A stretch of 64,000 nucleotides of DNA from Jeotgalibaca sp052266715 (GTDB lineage Bacteria > Bacillota > Bacilli > Lactobacillales > Aerococcaceae): the NCBI GenBank assembly GCA_052266715.1, contig JBQPRB010000004.1; one strand, given 5' to 3'. Of the stretch, positions 52,418 through 62,156 are shown in pieces. The first letter of the stretch is position 1. Every line of letters starts with the position of its first letter. The notes beneath the pieces were generated by a model. It worked only from the letters and a program-made list of their open reading frames with translations. It had not been told where the DNA came from and made no database searches. Both the position numbers and the translations under genes were made by a program.

Positions 52418-53464
52418 TTATCTATTATTTGTAGTATTTGTAGTCTGGTTTGTACGGTCCGAAGTTGCTTCTGTCTCCGTGGTCTTAACAGTGACATTCA
52501 CTTCAACTTGGTTTGGAGTTACTTCTGTGCCCATAATATCTAATGGTACCACATTTGCTGTCACAACTGAAGTCGTACGAATATTACTGATATCAACCTC
52601 GGCAACCACTTCATTCACATCAGCCAATAGCTTTTGATTCCCAGTCAACGTTACATTCTCCGTACCTGCCAGGCTTAACTCATACGTACGACCAGAAACC
52701 GGTGTCCCTTTTTGGACTAAACGAATAGGGACTGTTTTTTCATATGGTTCAATTGGAATTTCCACGTCTATTTCTTGTGGTTCCACAACAACATTTAATT
52801 TATTGCGGGCTTCATCTTCTACTTGAACGACAAGCGTCGCATTAATTGAACTTGTCAGTTCGTTTTCAGAAGGGACACGCACATAAATACGATCGATTCG
52901 GTCAATCGTAGATGTTGGTCCTGTTATAATTACCGACTCTCGGCTTAAAATCGGATCTTTTGCAACATAAGAATCGTCTACCGAATTAGTATCGAACACA
53001 ACCTTTATCGGACTCTCAATTGTTACTTTCTCTTCAATTTGAACATTAATACGCGATGGTACAATTTGATAGGTCAATTCTTCCGATAAGTTTTCTACCC
53101 GTAATTGAACAGTATGCCTTCCCGGACCAAGTAAATCCAAGTCTTCCGTAACGATATTAAAATCGCTGGCGGATAAAGTTTGAACAATGACACTTTCTGG
53201 ACCCGAGACGTTAAGCATCACCGTTTCCGGTAGACCGGAAATAAAGTAACGATCTGTGTCCATATTTATCTGGATTGGTAAATTAGAAATTGTTTCACTT
53301 CGCAACGTGCTGATTGCATCATTTCGGTTTGTTGTACTCAACCCATAGTTTTCTGAATAAACATAACTAAACAGGAGAATGGAAACGAGTAAAGAAGTCA
53401 ATCGAACTATCCAGACATTCTCAAATAAATCCTTGTTTTTTTTACTCATTTGGGATTCCCCCAT
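52418..53464 (-). CDS. cdaR: CdaA regulator (YbbR-domain protein)
   Basis: CdaR sits outside the membrane and modulates CdaA. The 348-residue protein has one N-terminal helix (RLTSLLVSILLFSYVYSENYG) and then three to four YbbR repeats (for example VMLNVSGPESVIVQTL, SVIITGPTSTIDRI, ENVTLTGNQKLLADV). The Thr-rich C terminus is disordered. It overlaps the end of cdaA by 19 nt. Confidence 0.93.
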   Translation of the reverse strand: MGESQMSKKNKDLFENVWIVRLTSLLVSILLFSYVYSENYGLSTTNRNDAISTLRSETISNLPIQINMDTDRYFISGLPETVMLNVSGPESVIVQTLSASDFNIVTEDLDLLGPGRHTVQLRVENLSEELTYQIVPSRINVQIEEKVTIESPIKVVFDTNSVDDSYVAKDPILSRESVIITGPTSTIDRIDRIYVRVPSENELTSSINATLVVQVEDEARNKLNVVVEPQEIDVEIPIEPYEKTVPIRLVQKGTPVSGRTYELSLAGTENVTLTGNQKLLADVNEVVAEVDISNIRTTSVVTANVVPLDIMGTEVTPNQVEVNVTVKTTETEATSDRTNQTTNTTNNR

Positions 53465-54288
53465 TTCAAATTATCCAGGAATTCTTGTACCAAATTCGGT
53501 TTCTCTTCTTCATCTTCGTCCATAACAAGCTGATCAGTTAAATAAGCAACAAAATCCTCTCGCGTCATATCCCGGTACAAACGATTCTGGTGTGCAATAC
53601 TGATGCCACCAGTCTCTTCGGAAACGATAATGGTCAATGCATCTGAAATTTCACTTAACCCGATTGCTGCCCGATGTCTTGTCCCTAATTCTTTGGATAT
53701 CAAGGGATTCTCCGACAGAGGCAAATAACCGGCAGCGGAAGTGATTTTAAAATCTTGAATGATGACTGCACCGTCATGCAAGGGCGTATTGGGTATAAAG
53801 ATGTTTATCAATAACTGATTAGAAACATCTCCACCTATTTGTATACCCGTGTGTGCATATTCATCCAAAAGATCATTCAGTTCAATTGAAATTAAAGCCC
53901 CGATTTTACGCCTTGCCATGTATTGGACCGCTTTGTCGATTTCCTGGATAAAATATTCAGAAGTTCGAACCCGTCGATTTGCTCGATTCCGAAAACCCGT
54001 TTTACCAAGATGTTCCAAGCCGCGTCGAATTTCAGGTTGGAAAACGATGATAACCGCAACTACGCCCCAACGAATGATTTGATTAATAATCCAATCAATC
54101 GTGCTCAGATTCAAGAGAACAGCCCCCATCTTAATAAGGACAATGACCAGAACGCCCTTTAAAAGTTGAATTGCCCGAGTTCCCTTAAGTATGGTGATTA
54201 ATTTGTTAATTAAGTACCAAACAAGCATGATATCAATGACATTCGTGAGGTTTTGCCAGCTTAGTATATTGTCAAAGTCAAAGTTCAT
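53446..54288 (-). CDS. cdaA: Diadenylate cyclase (c-di-AMP synthase)
   Basis: CdaA joins two ATP into c-di-AMP, which controls potassium, osmotic balance and wall stress. The N terminus has three helices, and the DisA_N domain carries the DGA motif (PLHDGAVIIQD) and RHR motif (GTRHRAAIGLSE). ATG 54288 is favoured by AGGGGTGG at 8 nt; the longer frame starts at 54300. Order and spacing with cdaR and glmM are the conserved Firmicutes arrangement, tying c-di-AMP to wall precursor supply. Confidence 0.96.
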   Translation of the reverse strand: MNFDFDNILSWQNLTNVIDIMLVWYLINKLITILKGTRAIQLLKGVLVIVLIKMGAVLLNLSTIDWIINQIIRWGVVAVIIVFQPEIRRGLEHLGKTGFRNRANRRVRTSEYFIQEIDKAVQYMARRKIGALISIELNDLLDEYAHTGIQIGGDVSNQLLINIFIPNTPLHDGAVIIQDFKITSAAGYLPLSENPLISKELGTRHRAAIGLSEISDALTIIVSEETGGISIAHQNRLYRDMTREDFVAYLTDQLVMDEDEEEKPNLVQEFLDNLKWGNPK

Positions 54289-54423
54289 ATACAAGACCAC
54301 CCCTACTAGTAAGATCTGCTTAATTATATCATAACAGTTTATTAGAATAACCCATCATCAACAAACTTTTACAAATTCAGGGGTTTCCTATACAATATTG
54401 TTATATAAAAAGGGAGTGGTTAC

Positions 54424-55041
54424 TTGAATCGGAAAACATTAAAAAAGCAAGCTAAACATGATGTACGTAACAATTATTTACCTTGGCTTTTGGTTGCTCT
54501 TATTTCTATTTTTATTATTTTTTTCCAGAGTTATTCGCAGTTTGATAACTATGATTCATCCTCACTGATCGGTAAAAATACGCAGATTCAGATTCGGATT
54601 CAGTGGTTAAATATTTTTGAGCTTATTTTTTTAGTTCCCCTTAGTCGTTTGGCCATTCACTTGAGCATCGGTTCATTTAATAATGTGAAAGAAAGTATGT
54701 TTAAGAACGAACGCTGGTTGCGCGACATAGGTGCCATGCTTTTGGTGGGACTCTACACCTTTCTCTGGACATTATTGTTGGTTATTCCGGGCATCGTCAA
54801 GGCCTATTCCTATTCTCTGGTTCCGTATATTCTAGCCGAAGATGATTCCATCACCATCACCCAAGCGATTGACTTGTCCCAACGTCTGACGGATGGCTAT
54901 AAATGGGACTTGTTCGTGATGGATTGGTCTTTTATATTGTGGGACCTGGCGGCTTCTCTCACATTTGGCCTGGTCGCCTTTTACTCGGTCCCTTATCAAA
55001 AAGCAACCTGGACACGCTATTACTTAGCACTTTCTAGATAA
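54424..55041 (+). CDS. DUF975-family membrane protein
   Basis: A 205-residue protein with about five helices. It starts NRKTLKKQAKHDVRNNYLPW and has the family core WTLLLVIPGIVKAYSYSLVPYILAED and AIDLSQRLTDGYKWDLF. Function is unknown. The start is TTG with GGGAGTGG at 6-7 nt. It is divergent from cdaA and converges on the azoreductase gene. Confidence 0.88.
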   Translation: MNRKTLKKQAKHDVRNNYLPWLLVALISIFIIFFQSYSQFDNYDSSSLIGKNTQIQIRIQWLNIFELIFLVPLSRLAIHLSIGSFNNVKESMFKNERWLRDIGAMLLVGLYTFLWTLLLVIPGIVKAYSYSLVPYILAEDDSITITQAIDLSQRLTDGYKWDLFVMDWSFILWDLAASLTFGLVAFYSVPYQKATWTRYYLALSR

Positions 55042-55050
55042 ATAAGTGAA

Positions 55051-55087
55051 AAAAGGCAAGCCTCGTAAATTAACGGGCTTGCCTTTT
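55051..55087. terminator. Shared terminator between DUF975 and azoreductase genes
   Basis: AAAAGGCAAGCC pairs with GGCTTGCCTTTT, with a T or A run at each side, between convergent genes. Confidence 0.87.
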
Positions 55088-55089
55088 GA

Positions 55090-55722
55090 TTATTTAGATA
55101 AAAGTTGAGCTGCTTCTTTAACGCGTTCCAAACCTTCAGCAATGATTTCTTCTGCTTTGTCAGGTTGTGCGTTATGTCCTTCAATAACGACTTCAGCAAT
55201 AATTTCTTGACCAAAAACTCCGCCAAATACATTACGTAGGTAGTTTACACTCATGTCCATCGCCTGTGTTTCTATTGTTGAGTAGATGCCACCACGTGCG
55301 TTTAATAAAATAACTTTTTTGTTCGGTTGTAGTTGAACCATGTTGCCCTCAGCGTCATATTTGAAAGTGAAACCACCTGCAAATACGTAATCGATGAATG
55401 TTTGTAAACGTGCTGGAATTGTTAAGTTCCATAATGGGAATGCAATAACGATAACATCAGCTTCTGTAAATGCTTCGCGTGCTTTATTGTTTGCTTCTAA
55501 TACAGCTTTTTCAGTTTCGGTTAATTGGCCACCAATTGCGCCTTTACCAAAAGCGTTAAATAGGTCTTGACCGATATAAGGCATATCTTCTTCAAAAATA
55601 TCATAAATACGTACATTCAAGTTTTCTTTATTTTGTACCTCATTTAAAAATGTTTCATACATACGGCTTGAAACACTATCTGCTGCTGGACGGTCATTTG
55701 CTTTAATTAATAATACGTTCAT
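55090..55722 (-). CDS. azoR: FMN-dependent NADH-azoreductase (NAD(P)H-quinone reductase fold)
   Basis: Flavodoxin-like reductases of the AzoR family reduce azo dyes and quinones. The protein starts MNVLLIKANDRPAADSVSSR, with the FMN-binding PLWNLTIPARLQTFIDYVF segment (about 95) and LLNARGGIYST near residue 140. The 210-residue length is typical. ATG 55722 has GGGAGGAC upstream; the frame extends to 55773. It stands alone. Confidence 0.92.
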   Translation of the reverse strand: MNVLLIKANDRPAADSVSSRMYETFLNEVQNKENLNVRIYDIFEEDMPYIGQDLFNAFGKGAIGGQLTETEKAVLEANNKAREAFTEADVIVIAFPLWNLTIPARLQTFIDYVFAGGFTFKYDAEGNMVQLQPNKKVILLNARGGIYSTIETQAMDMSVNYLRNVFGGVFGQEIIAEVVIEGHNAQPDKAEEIIAEGLERVKEAAQLLSK

Positions 55723-55893
55723 AATGTATTGTCCTCCCGGGGAATAATTTCGCTTACTTTTAGTATAGTACATTATTCACAAGCTTTTATCAATAGCCTG
55801 GATTAAGAAATTTCAAATTGGAATTATTTAATCACAGAAACACCGTGGAGTGTGGCGTTCGGATAATATTTTGCTAGCCATCGCCGCATTTTC

Positions 55894-55938
55894 TCAAAAA
55901 AAGCGGCGATGAGGATTTTCGAATCTCCTCATCGCCGC
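55894..55938 (-). terminator. Terminator of the tRNA pair
   Basis: GCGGCGATGAGGA pairs with TCCTCATCGCCGC, followed by seven T on the minus strand, 27 nt past tRNA-Gln. A further copy of the CATCGCCGCA arm at about 55879 could form an alternative hairpin. Confidence 0.88.
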
Positions 55939-55964
55939 ACTCATTCTTATTATTCGATTTTGAA

Positions 55965-56035
55965 CTGGGCTAGCTGGATTCGAACCAACGATGACGGAGT
56001 CAAAGTCCGTTGCCTTACCGCTTGGCTATAGCCCA
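55965..56035 (-). tRNA. tRNA-Gln (anticodon TTG)
   Basis: The sequence folds into a cloverleaf. The acceptor pairs TGGGCTA with TAGCCCA and has a G discriminator. The D arm is GCCAAGCGGTAAGGC, the anticodon arm ACGGA-CTTTGAC-TCCGT has UUG, and the T loop is TTCGAAT. No CCA is encoded. Confidence 0.95.
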
Positions 56036-56039
56036 ATGG

Positions 56040-56120
56040 TGGAAGGGGGCAGATTCGAACTGCCGAACCCGAAGGAGCGGATTTACAGTCCGCCGCGTTT
56101 AGCCACTTCGCTACCCTTCC
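56040..56120 (-). tRNA. tRNA-Tyr (anticodon GTA)
   Basis: The acceptor pairs GGAAGGG with CCCTTCC. The anticodon loop CTGTAAA has GUA, and a long variable arm of class II type (CTCCTTCGGGTTCGG) is present, with T loop TTCGAAT. The gene is 4 nt upstream of tRNA-Gln. No CCA is encoded. Confidence 0.95.
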
Positions 56121-56208
56121 CTTAATCCGTAAATTACGGACTTATCCATCTTAAAATAGGTCTGGATATTTTTCAATTATATTCAACCATTTTTAATGAT
56201 ATTCTCAT

Positions 56209-57798
56209 TTACAAATTACCCGAGCGGAATATCGAGTAAAGAAGCCAAATACCAAACAAACCTGAAACGACGAAACCAGTTTGCCCCAGCAACTGTCCGC
56301 CTTCTGTAGAAGACATGAAAGAGGAAGATAGTAATAATCCTACAATGATGATGGCCATGACGACCCGGTTCGACATTTTTTTTACGTCCGCCCACTTTTC
56401 GTCCAGATCATCCGTATCGATATTCAAACGCAAACGACCATTGATGATTTGTTTCAGGAGCGTAGAAATATTTTCCGGCATTTCACTGACGTCTTTTAGG
56501 ACGGTATACCCTTTACCTAAAACCTTCTCTTTTTCAAATCTTTCTAGTAAGGTATAGACATTAATGTTTTCAGCCAAATACTCTTTTGCGGTCCGAATTA
56601 AATTCAAATCTGGTGCCAAATCCAAATAAACGCCTTCCAGGATTGAAAGTGCCTTGGCTAAAATCGTCAACTCACTGGGAATCACCATGCTATGGCGTTT
56701 AAACATTTTAATGAAGTCTATTAATGCTTCGGATATGCGCACATTTTGCATATCTGAGGTCAAATAAACATCAAAGATGTATTCCAAATCACGGTATAGT
56801 TTACGTTTATCCATGGGCATACTTGGCGTTGCAATCTTCAAAGCAGACTTGACCATCATATCGAGATCCTGTAAAGCCAAAGCTTCTATTAGACGATTGA
56901 GTTCTAGCCTTAAGGTTTCACTCAATTTCCCCATAATACCGAAATCAATGAAATAGATTTTGCCGTCTTTAATAATCATATTCCCCGGATGAGGATCGCC
57001 ATGGAAATAGCCATCCTTAAAAATTTGTTTTAAATAGGAAAGAATCAATTTTTGACTGATATCTTCCATATCATAACCAAGCAATTCCAATTCATCCTTA
57101 TTGGTTATCTTTGTTCCTTCAATATATTCTTCGACCAGAACTCTTCTTCTGGTCAAACCTTCATACACTTTAGGCACTGCCACGCAAGCTACACTCTTAT
57201 TCTTTTCCTGGAACTCCACCAAGAGTTTTGCTTCATTACGAAAATCGAGTTCTATCATCGTTGCATCTTTCACTTGCTGGAAAGCTTCCTTGGGGTCAAT
57301 AACATCGACAATCCCTTTCGGAATTAAATCACTCAAGCGAATCAAGATATCCAGATCCCGAATAAGTAATTCATCGATAACCGGGCGTTGCACTTTAAGA
57401 ATAACCACTTCGCCCGTTCGCAACGTTCCTTTATGGACTTGGGCCATCGAGGCACTCGCTAACGGTTTTTCATCCAAATGCAAAAAGACTTCGCCCAAAG
57501 ACAGTCCCGTGTCCTCAAGAAAAATGCGTTCCACCTCGGAAAATGGGAATTCTGGCGCACGATCTTGCAAGAGCGTCAATTCATCCACAAAAGCTTGCGG
57601 TAAAATATCTAGACGGGTAGAGAGAATTTGGCCGATTTTAATAAAGCTTGGTCCCAATTTTTCAAAAGCTTTGCGCAAATTAACTGCATCAATCTCAACA
57701 GCATCTGTCCGATTTTGAACTTTATGGTGGTAAACAAAACGAAATCCGTAATTTGAAAGGACCCGCACAATTTCCCGCAAGCGTTTGTCATCTGCCAT
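56209..57798 (-). CDS. AarF/ABC1/UbiB-family kinase-like protein
   Basis: A 529-residue protein of the UbiB atypical kinase-like family. The KxGQ motif appears as FIKIGQILSTRLDILP, the Ala-rich loop as ASASMAQVHKGTL, with VILKVQRP, the DGYFHGDPHPGNMI catalytic segment and FIDFGIMG. Two helices at the C terminus anchor it. UbiB proteins act in quinone or lipid trafficking. The companion phasin-like gene is just upstream. Confidence 0.93.
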   Translation of the reverse strand: MADDKRLREIVRVLSNYGFRFVYHHKVQNRTDAVEIDAVNLRKAFEKLGPSFIKIGQILSTRLDILPQAFVDELTLLQDRAPEFPFSEVERIFLEDTGLSLGEVFLHLDEKPLASASMAQVHKGTLRTGEVVILKVQRPVIDELLIRDLDILIRLSDLIPKGIVDVIDPKEAFQQVKDATMIELDFRNEAKLLVEFQEKNKSVACVAVPKVYEGLTRRRVLVEEYIEGTKITNKDELELLGYDMEDISQKLILSYLKQIFKDGYFHGDPHPGNMIIKDGKIYFIDFGIMGKLSETLRLELNRLIEALALQDLDMMVKSALKIATPSMPMDKRKLYRDLEYIFDVYLTSDMQNVRISEALIDFIKMFKRHSMVIPSELTILAKALSILEGVYLDLAPDLNLIRTAKEYLAENINVYTLLERFEKEKVLGKGYTVLKDVSEMPENISTLLKQIINGRLRLNIDTDDLDEKWADVKKMSNRVVMAIIIVGLLLSSSFMSSTEGGQLLGQTGFVVSGLFGIWLLYSIFRSGNL

Positions 57799-57822
57799 TG
57801 TTCTCTCCCCCGCCTATTTCCA

Positions 57823-58107
57823 TTATTTATTCAACAGCGCTTCCAATTTTGCACTTAAAGCATCTAATTTTTCATGTACTTCGTCAAGGTCTTCTTTTTT
57901 CGCATAGCCCAGGTCAGCTAGTTCGCTCTTTTGAATAGGGCGTTTGTCAGTGACTTTTCGCGTCAGTTCACTTTGTAGCTCTTTTCCTTCTTGAACGGTT
58001 ACCCGCCCTTTTTCTACCATTTCATTAATCAGTTTCTCTGCTTTTTCCACAGACATAGAGGTCAGGCCAACACCAGCTAGAAATATTTTCTTCAATTCTT
58101 CCATCAT
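57823..58107 (-). CDS. Phasin-family small protein
   Basis: A 94-residue, mostly helical protein (MEELKKIFLAGVGLTSMSVE, then EKAEKLINEMVEKGRV). It has a C-terminal coiled-coil (DLDEVHEKLDALSAKLEALL), fitting the phasin superfamily proteins that sit beside AarF/UbiB kinases in Firmicutes. It is 24 nt upstream of the UbiB-like gene and likely forms an operon with it. Function is unknown. Confidence 0.85.
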   Translation of the reverse strand: MMEELKKIFLAGVGLTSMSVEKAEKLINEMVEKGRVTVQEGKELQSELTRKVTDKRPIQKSELADLGYAKKEDLDEVHEKLDALSAKLEALLNK

Positions 58108-58226
58108 TTTCCCTCTCCTTTATAAAAACTTTTAATCTAATTCTATTTTACCATAACTAAAATATCATTTGCGCCATGTAGTTAATCTGGTAAAATATAA
58201 GGAACATTTCAAAGGAGAATAAAACC

Positions 58227-58811
58227 ATGAAAGAAAGCAAAAACAAAACCTATCGAATCGCCATTTTAGGAATTTTATCAGCTATCATCATCATTCAAAA
58301 TTTTGTCCCGTTTCTTGGAAATATTCCGATTCCACCACTTAATCCAACCATTATTCAAATCACGGTTATCGTTGCTTCTTTTGTTTTGGGCATTAAAGAT
58401 GGGATGATTGTCGGTGGGATTTGGGGATTGGTACGTATGTTAAAAGCCTATACCTTACCAACTTCTCCACTTGATTTATTATTATTTACCAATCCCATGA
58501 TTTCTCTTATTCCCCGTATTCTGATTGGTTTAACTGCTGGATGGATTTTCCAACAATTCAATAAACGCGGGCAAGAAAAACGCGGTATGGTTATTGGAGC
58601 TGTCGTTGGTTCACTTACAAATACAATTTTAGTTCTCGGTTTTATTGCCCTGCTTTTTGGAGAGCAATACTCTGAGGCCTTGGGAATCAGCTCAGCTAAT
58701 CTAATGGGTGCCCTGGCTGCCGTTGTAGCTACGAACGGGATTGCCGAAGCTGTCGCTTCTGCCATCATTGCACCTATTATCGCCAAAGCATTGATGAAAG
58801 TAAAACGCTGA
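58227..58811 (+). CDS. ECF transporter S component, possibly PanT-like
   Basis: A 194-residue protein with about six helices starting YRIAILGILSAIIIIQNFVPFLGNIPIPPLNPTII (in pieces: IAILGILSAIIIIQ, then NIPIPPLNPTII). The conserved P-I-x-P-x-x-P-T-I-I pattern and GMIVGGIWGLV match pantothenate-type S components. The ATG follows AAAGGAG. Energising subunits are not in the window. The family is firm; the substrate assignment is weak. Confidence 0.82.
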   Translation: MKESKNKTYRIAILGILSAIIIIQNFVPFLGNIPIPPLNPTIIQITVIVASFVLGIKDGMIVGGIWGLVRMLKAYTLPTSPLDLLLFTNPMISLIPRILIGLTAGWIFQQFNKRGQEKRGMVIGAVVGSLTNTILVLGFIALLFGEQYSEALGISSANLMGALAAVVATNGIAEAVASAIIAPIIAKALMKVKR

Positions 58812-59423
58812 TCATAGTCCCAGGTAACGCATGAACCAATCAGTAATGGATGCCCCACCGATGCCATAAACAAAGAGTTTCAATGGTTTAGTCCAAAGGT
58901 AAATTTTCATGAACCGATTGAAAGTCATCGCCGTAATGCCAGCCAACATGCATAAAAAATCATCCGGAAAGCCAGGAAAAGCAAAAGCGACCCCCAGAAA
59001 AATATCAAATCGTTTTCCTTTGGTTAGAATGGCGTAATATTTTTGATAGGTTTCTTCTTGAACAAAAGCGCGGACAAACGTTTTTCCAAACCGACGGGCC
59101 AAGAAAAAGTTGGCTATCGACCCCAATGTCACACCGATGAAACTCAGGATAAACCCCCAAAGATTACCAAATAGTAAAGGGGCGATAATGAGAATAATCC
59201 CTCCCGGCACGATGGGATAGATCACTTGGGACATTTGTAAGAGGATAAATATAATGGGTCCCAAGATTCCCATTCTGAATATGAGGGCTTGTGTACCGGA
59301 CAATATTTCATTATAGCCGATTTGATAGGTATAGTAAGCCAATCCAACGGATAAAAGGATGCCCATTACAGTGAATAGGCGAATAACATTGCGGTTGGTT
59401 TCAATAATCTGTTTTTCTGTCAT
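58812..59423 (-). CDS. TVP38/TMEM64 (DedA-superfamily) membrane protein
   Basis: A 203-residue protein with about six helices. It shows the superfamily motif GSIANFFLARRFGKTFV and the earlier PIVPGGIILIIAPLLFG segment, plus AFAFPGFPDDFLCMLAG near the C terminus. DedA/TVP38 proteins act in lipid flipping and membrane homeostasis. It converges on the ECF S gene with adjacent stop codons. Confidence 0.9.
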   Translation of the reverse strand: MTEKQIIETNRNVIRLFTVMGILLSVGLAYYTYQIGYNEILSGTQALIFRMGILGPIIFILLQMSQVIYPIVPGGIILIIAPLLFGNLWGFILSFIGVTLGSIANFFLARRFGKTFVRAFVQEETYQKYYAILTKGKRFDIFLGVAFAFPGFPDDFLCMLAGITAMTFNRFMKIYLWTKPLKLFVYGIGGASITDWFMRYLGL

Positions 59424-59503
59424 CTTGGCTCACCCCTTTCTTTTTTCATTATAACCAACTGAAACCAGAATTGGTTGCGCCTTAAGTCCCATTTACATAA
59501 ACT

Positions 59504-59537
59504 AAAAAAACCGACAGAAACTCTGTCGGTTTTTTTA
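59504..59537. terminator. Terminator of the first M20 amidohydrolase gene
   Basis: ACCGACAGA pairs with TCTGTCGGT across 3 nt, flanked by seven A and seven T. Confidence 0.9.
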
Positions 59538-59545
59538 TCTGCTTA

Positions 59546-60742
59546 TTAAAATTCATCCTGGCTCAAATATGCTAACGCATATTGGGCATATAATTCGGCA
59601 CCAACTATCATAGCTTCTTCGTCAACATTGAAGCGCCCATGGTGATGTGGCCAAGTCGTGCCTTTTTCTTCGTTTCCGGCACCTACTAAAGCAAAAGCCC
59701 CTGTACATTCAGCCATGTAATAACCAAAGTCTTCTGCACCCATTGTTGGTGGCTCTGAATATAAATTATTTCTTCCAAAAGCATCTTCCGCTACTCTCTG
59801 AACGAGATGCGCTGTTCTTTCTTCGTTAACAACTGGTTCGGTCATTCGAATGTACTCGAACTCCACCGTTGCGCCGTTCGCTTCCGCCAAAGCAACTGCA
59901 TATGCTCGCAATGTATCTTCAATCGTTTGACGGATATCATTATGGAAAGTCCGAACTGTTCCTTCCATATAAGCATCTTCCGCGATGACATTGAATCGTT
60001 GTCCAATCGTTGCTTTGCCGATTGTGACAACAGCTGGTTTCAATGGATCAACTTTACGTGAAACAATTGATTGAACATCAGTAATGAATTGCCCTGCAAT
60101 CACGGCTGCATCGATAGTCAAATGTGGTGTTGCAGCATGGCCCCCTTTGCCCTTAAAGTGGACCTTAAAAATATCAGCAGCTGCGAACGATGGACCTACC
60201 GGACAAGAAACTTTCCCGGCTGGTCCCTGTGCCCAAATATGGATACCAAAGACATTATCAATACCGTCAATAGCTCCTTGCTCAATCATTTTTTTCGCAC
60301 CTTCAGCAATTTCTTCCGCTGGTTGGAATAACAAGCGAACAGTTCCCGGAATATGCTCTCTCACACTGTTCAAAGCTTTAGTAGCAGCCAATAACATGGA
60401 TGTATGTGCATCATGCCCGCAAGCATGCATTTTTCCTTCAGTGGTTGAACGATACTCTAAATCGTCTGATAATTCTTGCACGGATAATGCATCCATATCT
60501 GCACGCAAGGCAACTGTTTTGCCTGGTTTTCCGCCTACGATTTCTGCAATCAATCCGGTAGGTTCGGTCAGACGGTAGCTAACACCCCATGCATCCAATT
60601 TTTCAGCAACTTTTCGAGTCGTTTCTACTTCTTCAAAGGACAATTCCGGAAAACGATGTAAGTCCCGGCGAAAAGCAATCATCAGTTCCTCGTTTTCGTG
60701 AAGGAATTCTTTTATTGTTGTTTCAATAGCATTTTGTACCAT
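59546..60742 (-). CDS. M20-family amidohydrolase
   Basis: M20D enzymes remove acyl groups from amino acids or diaminopimelate, or indole-3-acetyl groups from amino acids. The 398-residue protein has the metal site GHDAHTS (MHACGHDAHTSML), FQPAEEIAEGAKKMI with the catalytic Glu, ACGHD with H/D ligands, and a C-terminal THH-type HHHGRFNVDEEAM. The middle lid domain (GGHAATPH) matches. A second, related enzyme starts beyond the window edge at about 64 kb. Together with the nearby permease and oxidoreductase this suggests catabolism or cleavage of acylated amino acids. Confidence 0.93.
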   Translation of the reverse strand: MVQNAIETTIKEFLHENEELMIAFRRDLHRFPELSFEEVETTRKVAEKLDAWGVSYRLTEPTGLIAEIVGGKPGKTVALRADMDALSVQELSDDLEYRSTTEGKMHACGHDAHTSMLLAATKALNSVREHIPGTVRLLFQPAEEIAEGAKKMIEQGAIDGIDNVFGIHIWAQGPAGKVSCPVGPSFAAADIFKVHFKGKGGHAATPHLTIDAAVIAGQFITDVQSIVSRKVDPLKPAVVTIGKATIGQRFNVIAEDAYMEGTVRTFHNDIRQTIEDTLRAYAVALAEANGATVEFEYIRMTEPVVNEERTAHLVQRVAEDAFGRNNLYSEPPTMGAEDFGYYMAECTGAFALVGAGNEEKGTTWPHHHGRFNVDEEAMIVGAELYAQYALAYLSQDEF

Positions 60743-60922
60743 ACGATTAATGACCCCTTTTTAACCTTTTTTTAATCATGCTCCAATTTAGATTAAAGCG
60801 AATCCTTTTAAATGTCAAATGGTTATTTCTTTTTCATAAGCTAATGTAAATTGACGATTTACTTATATTATAATAAGATTAGAAGAAACATTTATACACA
60901 ACTTTTATTTGGAGGTTCAATC

Positions 60923-62122
60923 ATGAACAGTCTTTTGGCTTTAACAATCATTTTAGTCGTCTTCGCCATCGGTGATATGCTGGCGGTCAAGACGAAAAGT
61001 ATCATTTCCATGCTCTTTTTCGCTTCTGTATTCTTTATAACTGCTTTTTGGTCCGGTTTGCCGACCACGATTTTTGCTGATTCTAATTTGCTTGCATTAG
61101 GACAGGTCATGATTACCATGCTATTGGTGCACATGGGAACTCTGTTGAATATTAAACAACTGAAAGAACAATGGAAAACGGTCATTATTGCCTTGTTAGC
61201 TATTGTCGGTGTTTCGGTCGGCATCGTCCTTTTGGGGTCTCCTATTATCGGGCTGGAAGCAGCATTGGTTGCTGCACCACCTGTTTCCGGGGGTGTGATT
61301 GCGGGAATCCAGATGGCTGAAGCCGCAAATTTCCTAGGACGTGAAGACTTGGCCGTTTTGGCCTCGTTGCTGGTTGTTGTCCAAGGTTTTGTCGGTTATC
61401 CATTGGCATCATTTTTCTTGAAGAAAGAAGCAACAATCGTCCGGGAACAATTTATTGCCGGAAGCCTTGCCCCCGTGCAGGCTGAAACAGCAACCGAAGA
61501 AAAGGTTGAAAAGAAAAAACTGTTCCCCCAAGCCCCTACTGCTTACGAGTCAAGCAACTATTTTCTGGCTAAGACAGCCTTGATCGCTTTACTCGCGGCT
61601 TACGTTGCCACCTGGATAAATGATGGTGTCGGGTTCCGTTTGATGGACGCAAACATCATGGCCCTATTGCTGGGAATTGTCTTCAGTGAATTGGGATTCC
61701 TTGATAATAACATTCTGGTCAAAGGTAATTCATTTGGCTTGGGAATGGCGGCTTTGACTTCGGTTATCCTGTCCACATTGGCAGCCGCCACGCCAGAAAT
61801 CGTTTTTGGTCTTTTGCCGAGTATTTTGGTGGCACTTTGTTTTGGTTCTATCGGAATCCTGCTTTTCACATTTGTTGCAAGCAAAATTTTAAAAATGTCC
61901 ATGTGGATGAGTTTTGGAATCGGCATATCCGCCTTGTTTGGCTTCCCGGGCACTTTCATCGTGTCACAGGAAGTTACCCAAGCTATCGGCACAACGGACG
62001 AGGAGCGCGATGCCATCCGGAATCACATTCTCCCTAAAATGCTGGTGGCGGGATTCGTCACTGTATCCATTGGTTCTGTCGTTTTGGCTGGAATCGCTGC
62101 ATCCATCATCGCAGGCCTGTAA
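60923..62122 (+). CDS. Permease of the GltS/DUF819-like superfamily
   Basis: A 400-residue membrane protein with about eleven helices. It starts MNSLLALTIILVVFAIGDML and has a cytoplasmic loop around residue 200 (ETATEEKVEKKKLFPQ). Features such as SGGVIAGIQMAEAANFLGRE and GVGFRLMDANIMALLLGIVF suggest an ion-coupled anion or amino-acid transporter, but the family is not certain. I choose ATG 60923 with GGAGG at 8 nt; the frame extends to 60851. It is divergent from an M20 amidohydrolase, with which it may import or export substrates. Confidence 0.75.
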   Translation: MNSLLALTIILVVFAIGDMLAVKTKSIISMLFFASVFFITAFWSGLPTTIFADSNLLALGQVMITMLLVHMGTLLNIKQLKEQWKTVIIALLAIVGVSVGIVLLGSPIIGLEAALVAAPPVSGGVIAGIQMAEAANFLGREDLAVLASLLVVVQGFVGYPLASFFLKKEATIVREQFIAGSLAPVQAETATEEKVEKKKLFPQAPTAYESSNYFLAKTALIALLAAYVATWINDGVGFRLMDANIMALLLGIVFSELGFLDNNILVKGNSFGLGMAALTSVILSTLAAATPEIVFGLLPSILVALCFGSIGILLFTFVASKILKMSMWMSFGIGISALFGFPGTFIVSQEVTQAIGTTDEERDAIRNHILPKMLVAGFVTVSIGSVVLAGIAASIIAGL

Positions 62123-62156
62123 CAGAATCGTAATCCCTTCTACTGACCATCTCGCT

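Noticed and set aside
57101..57718. A 205-residue plus-strand ORF opposite the UbiB-like gene
   Set aside because: Serine- and threonine-rich shadow of a well-supported gene, with no ribosome site.
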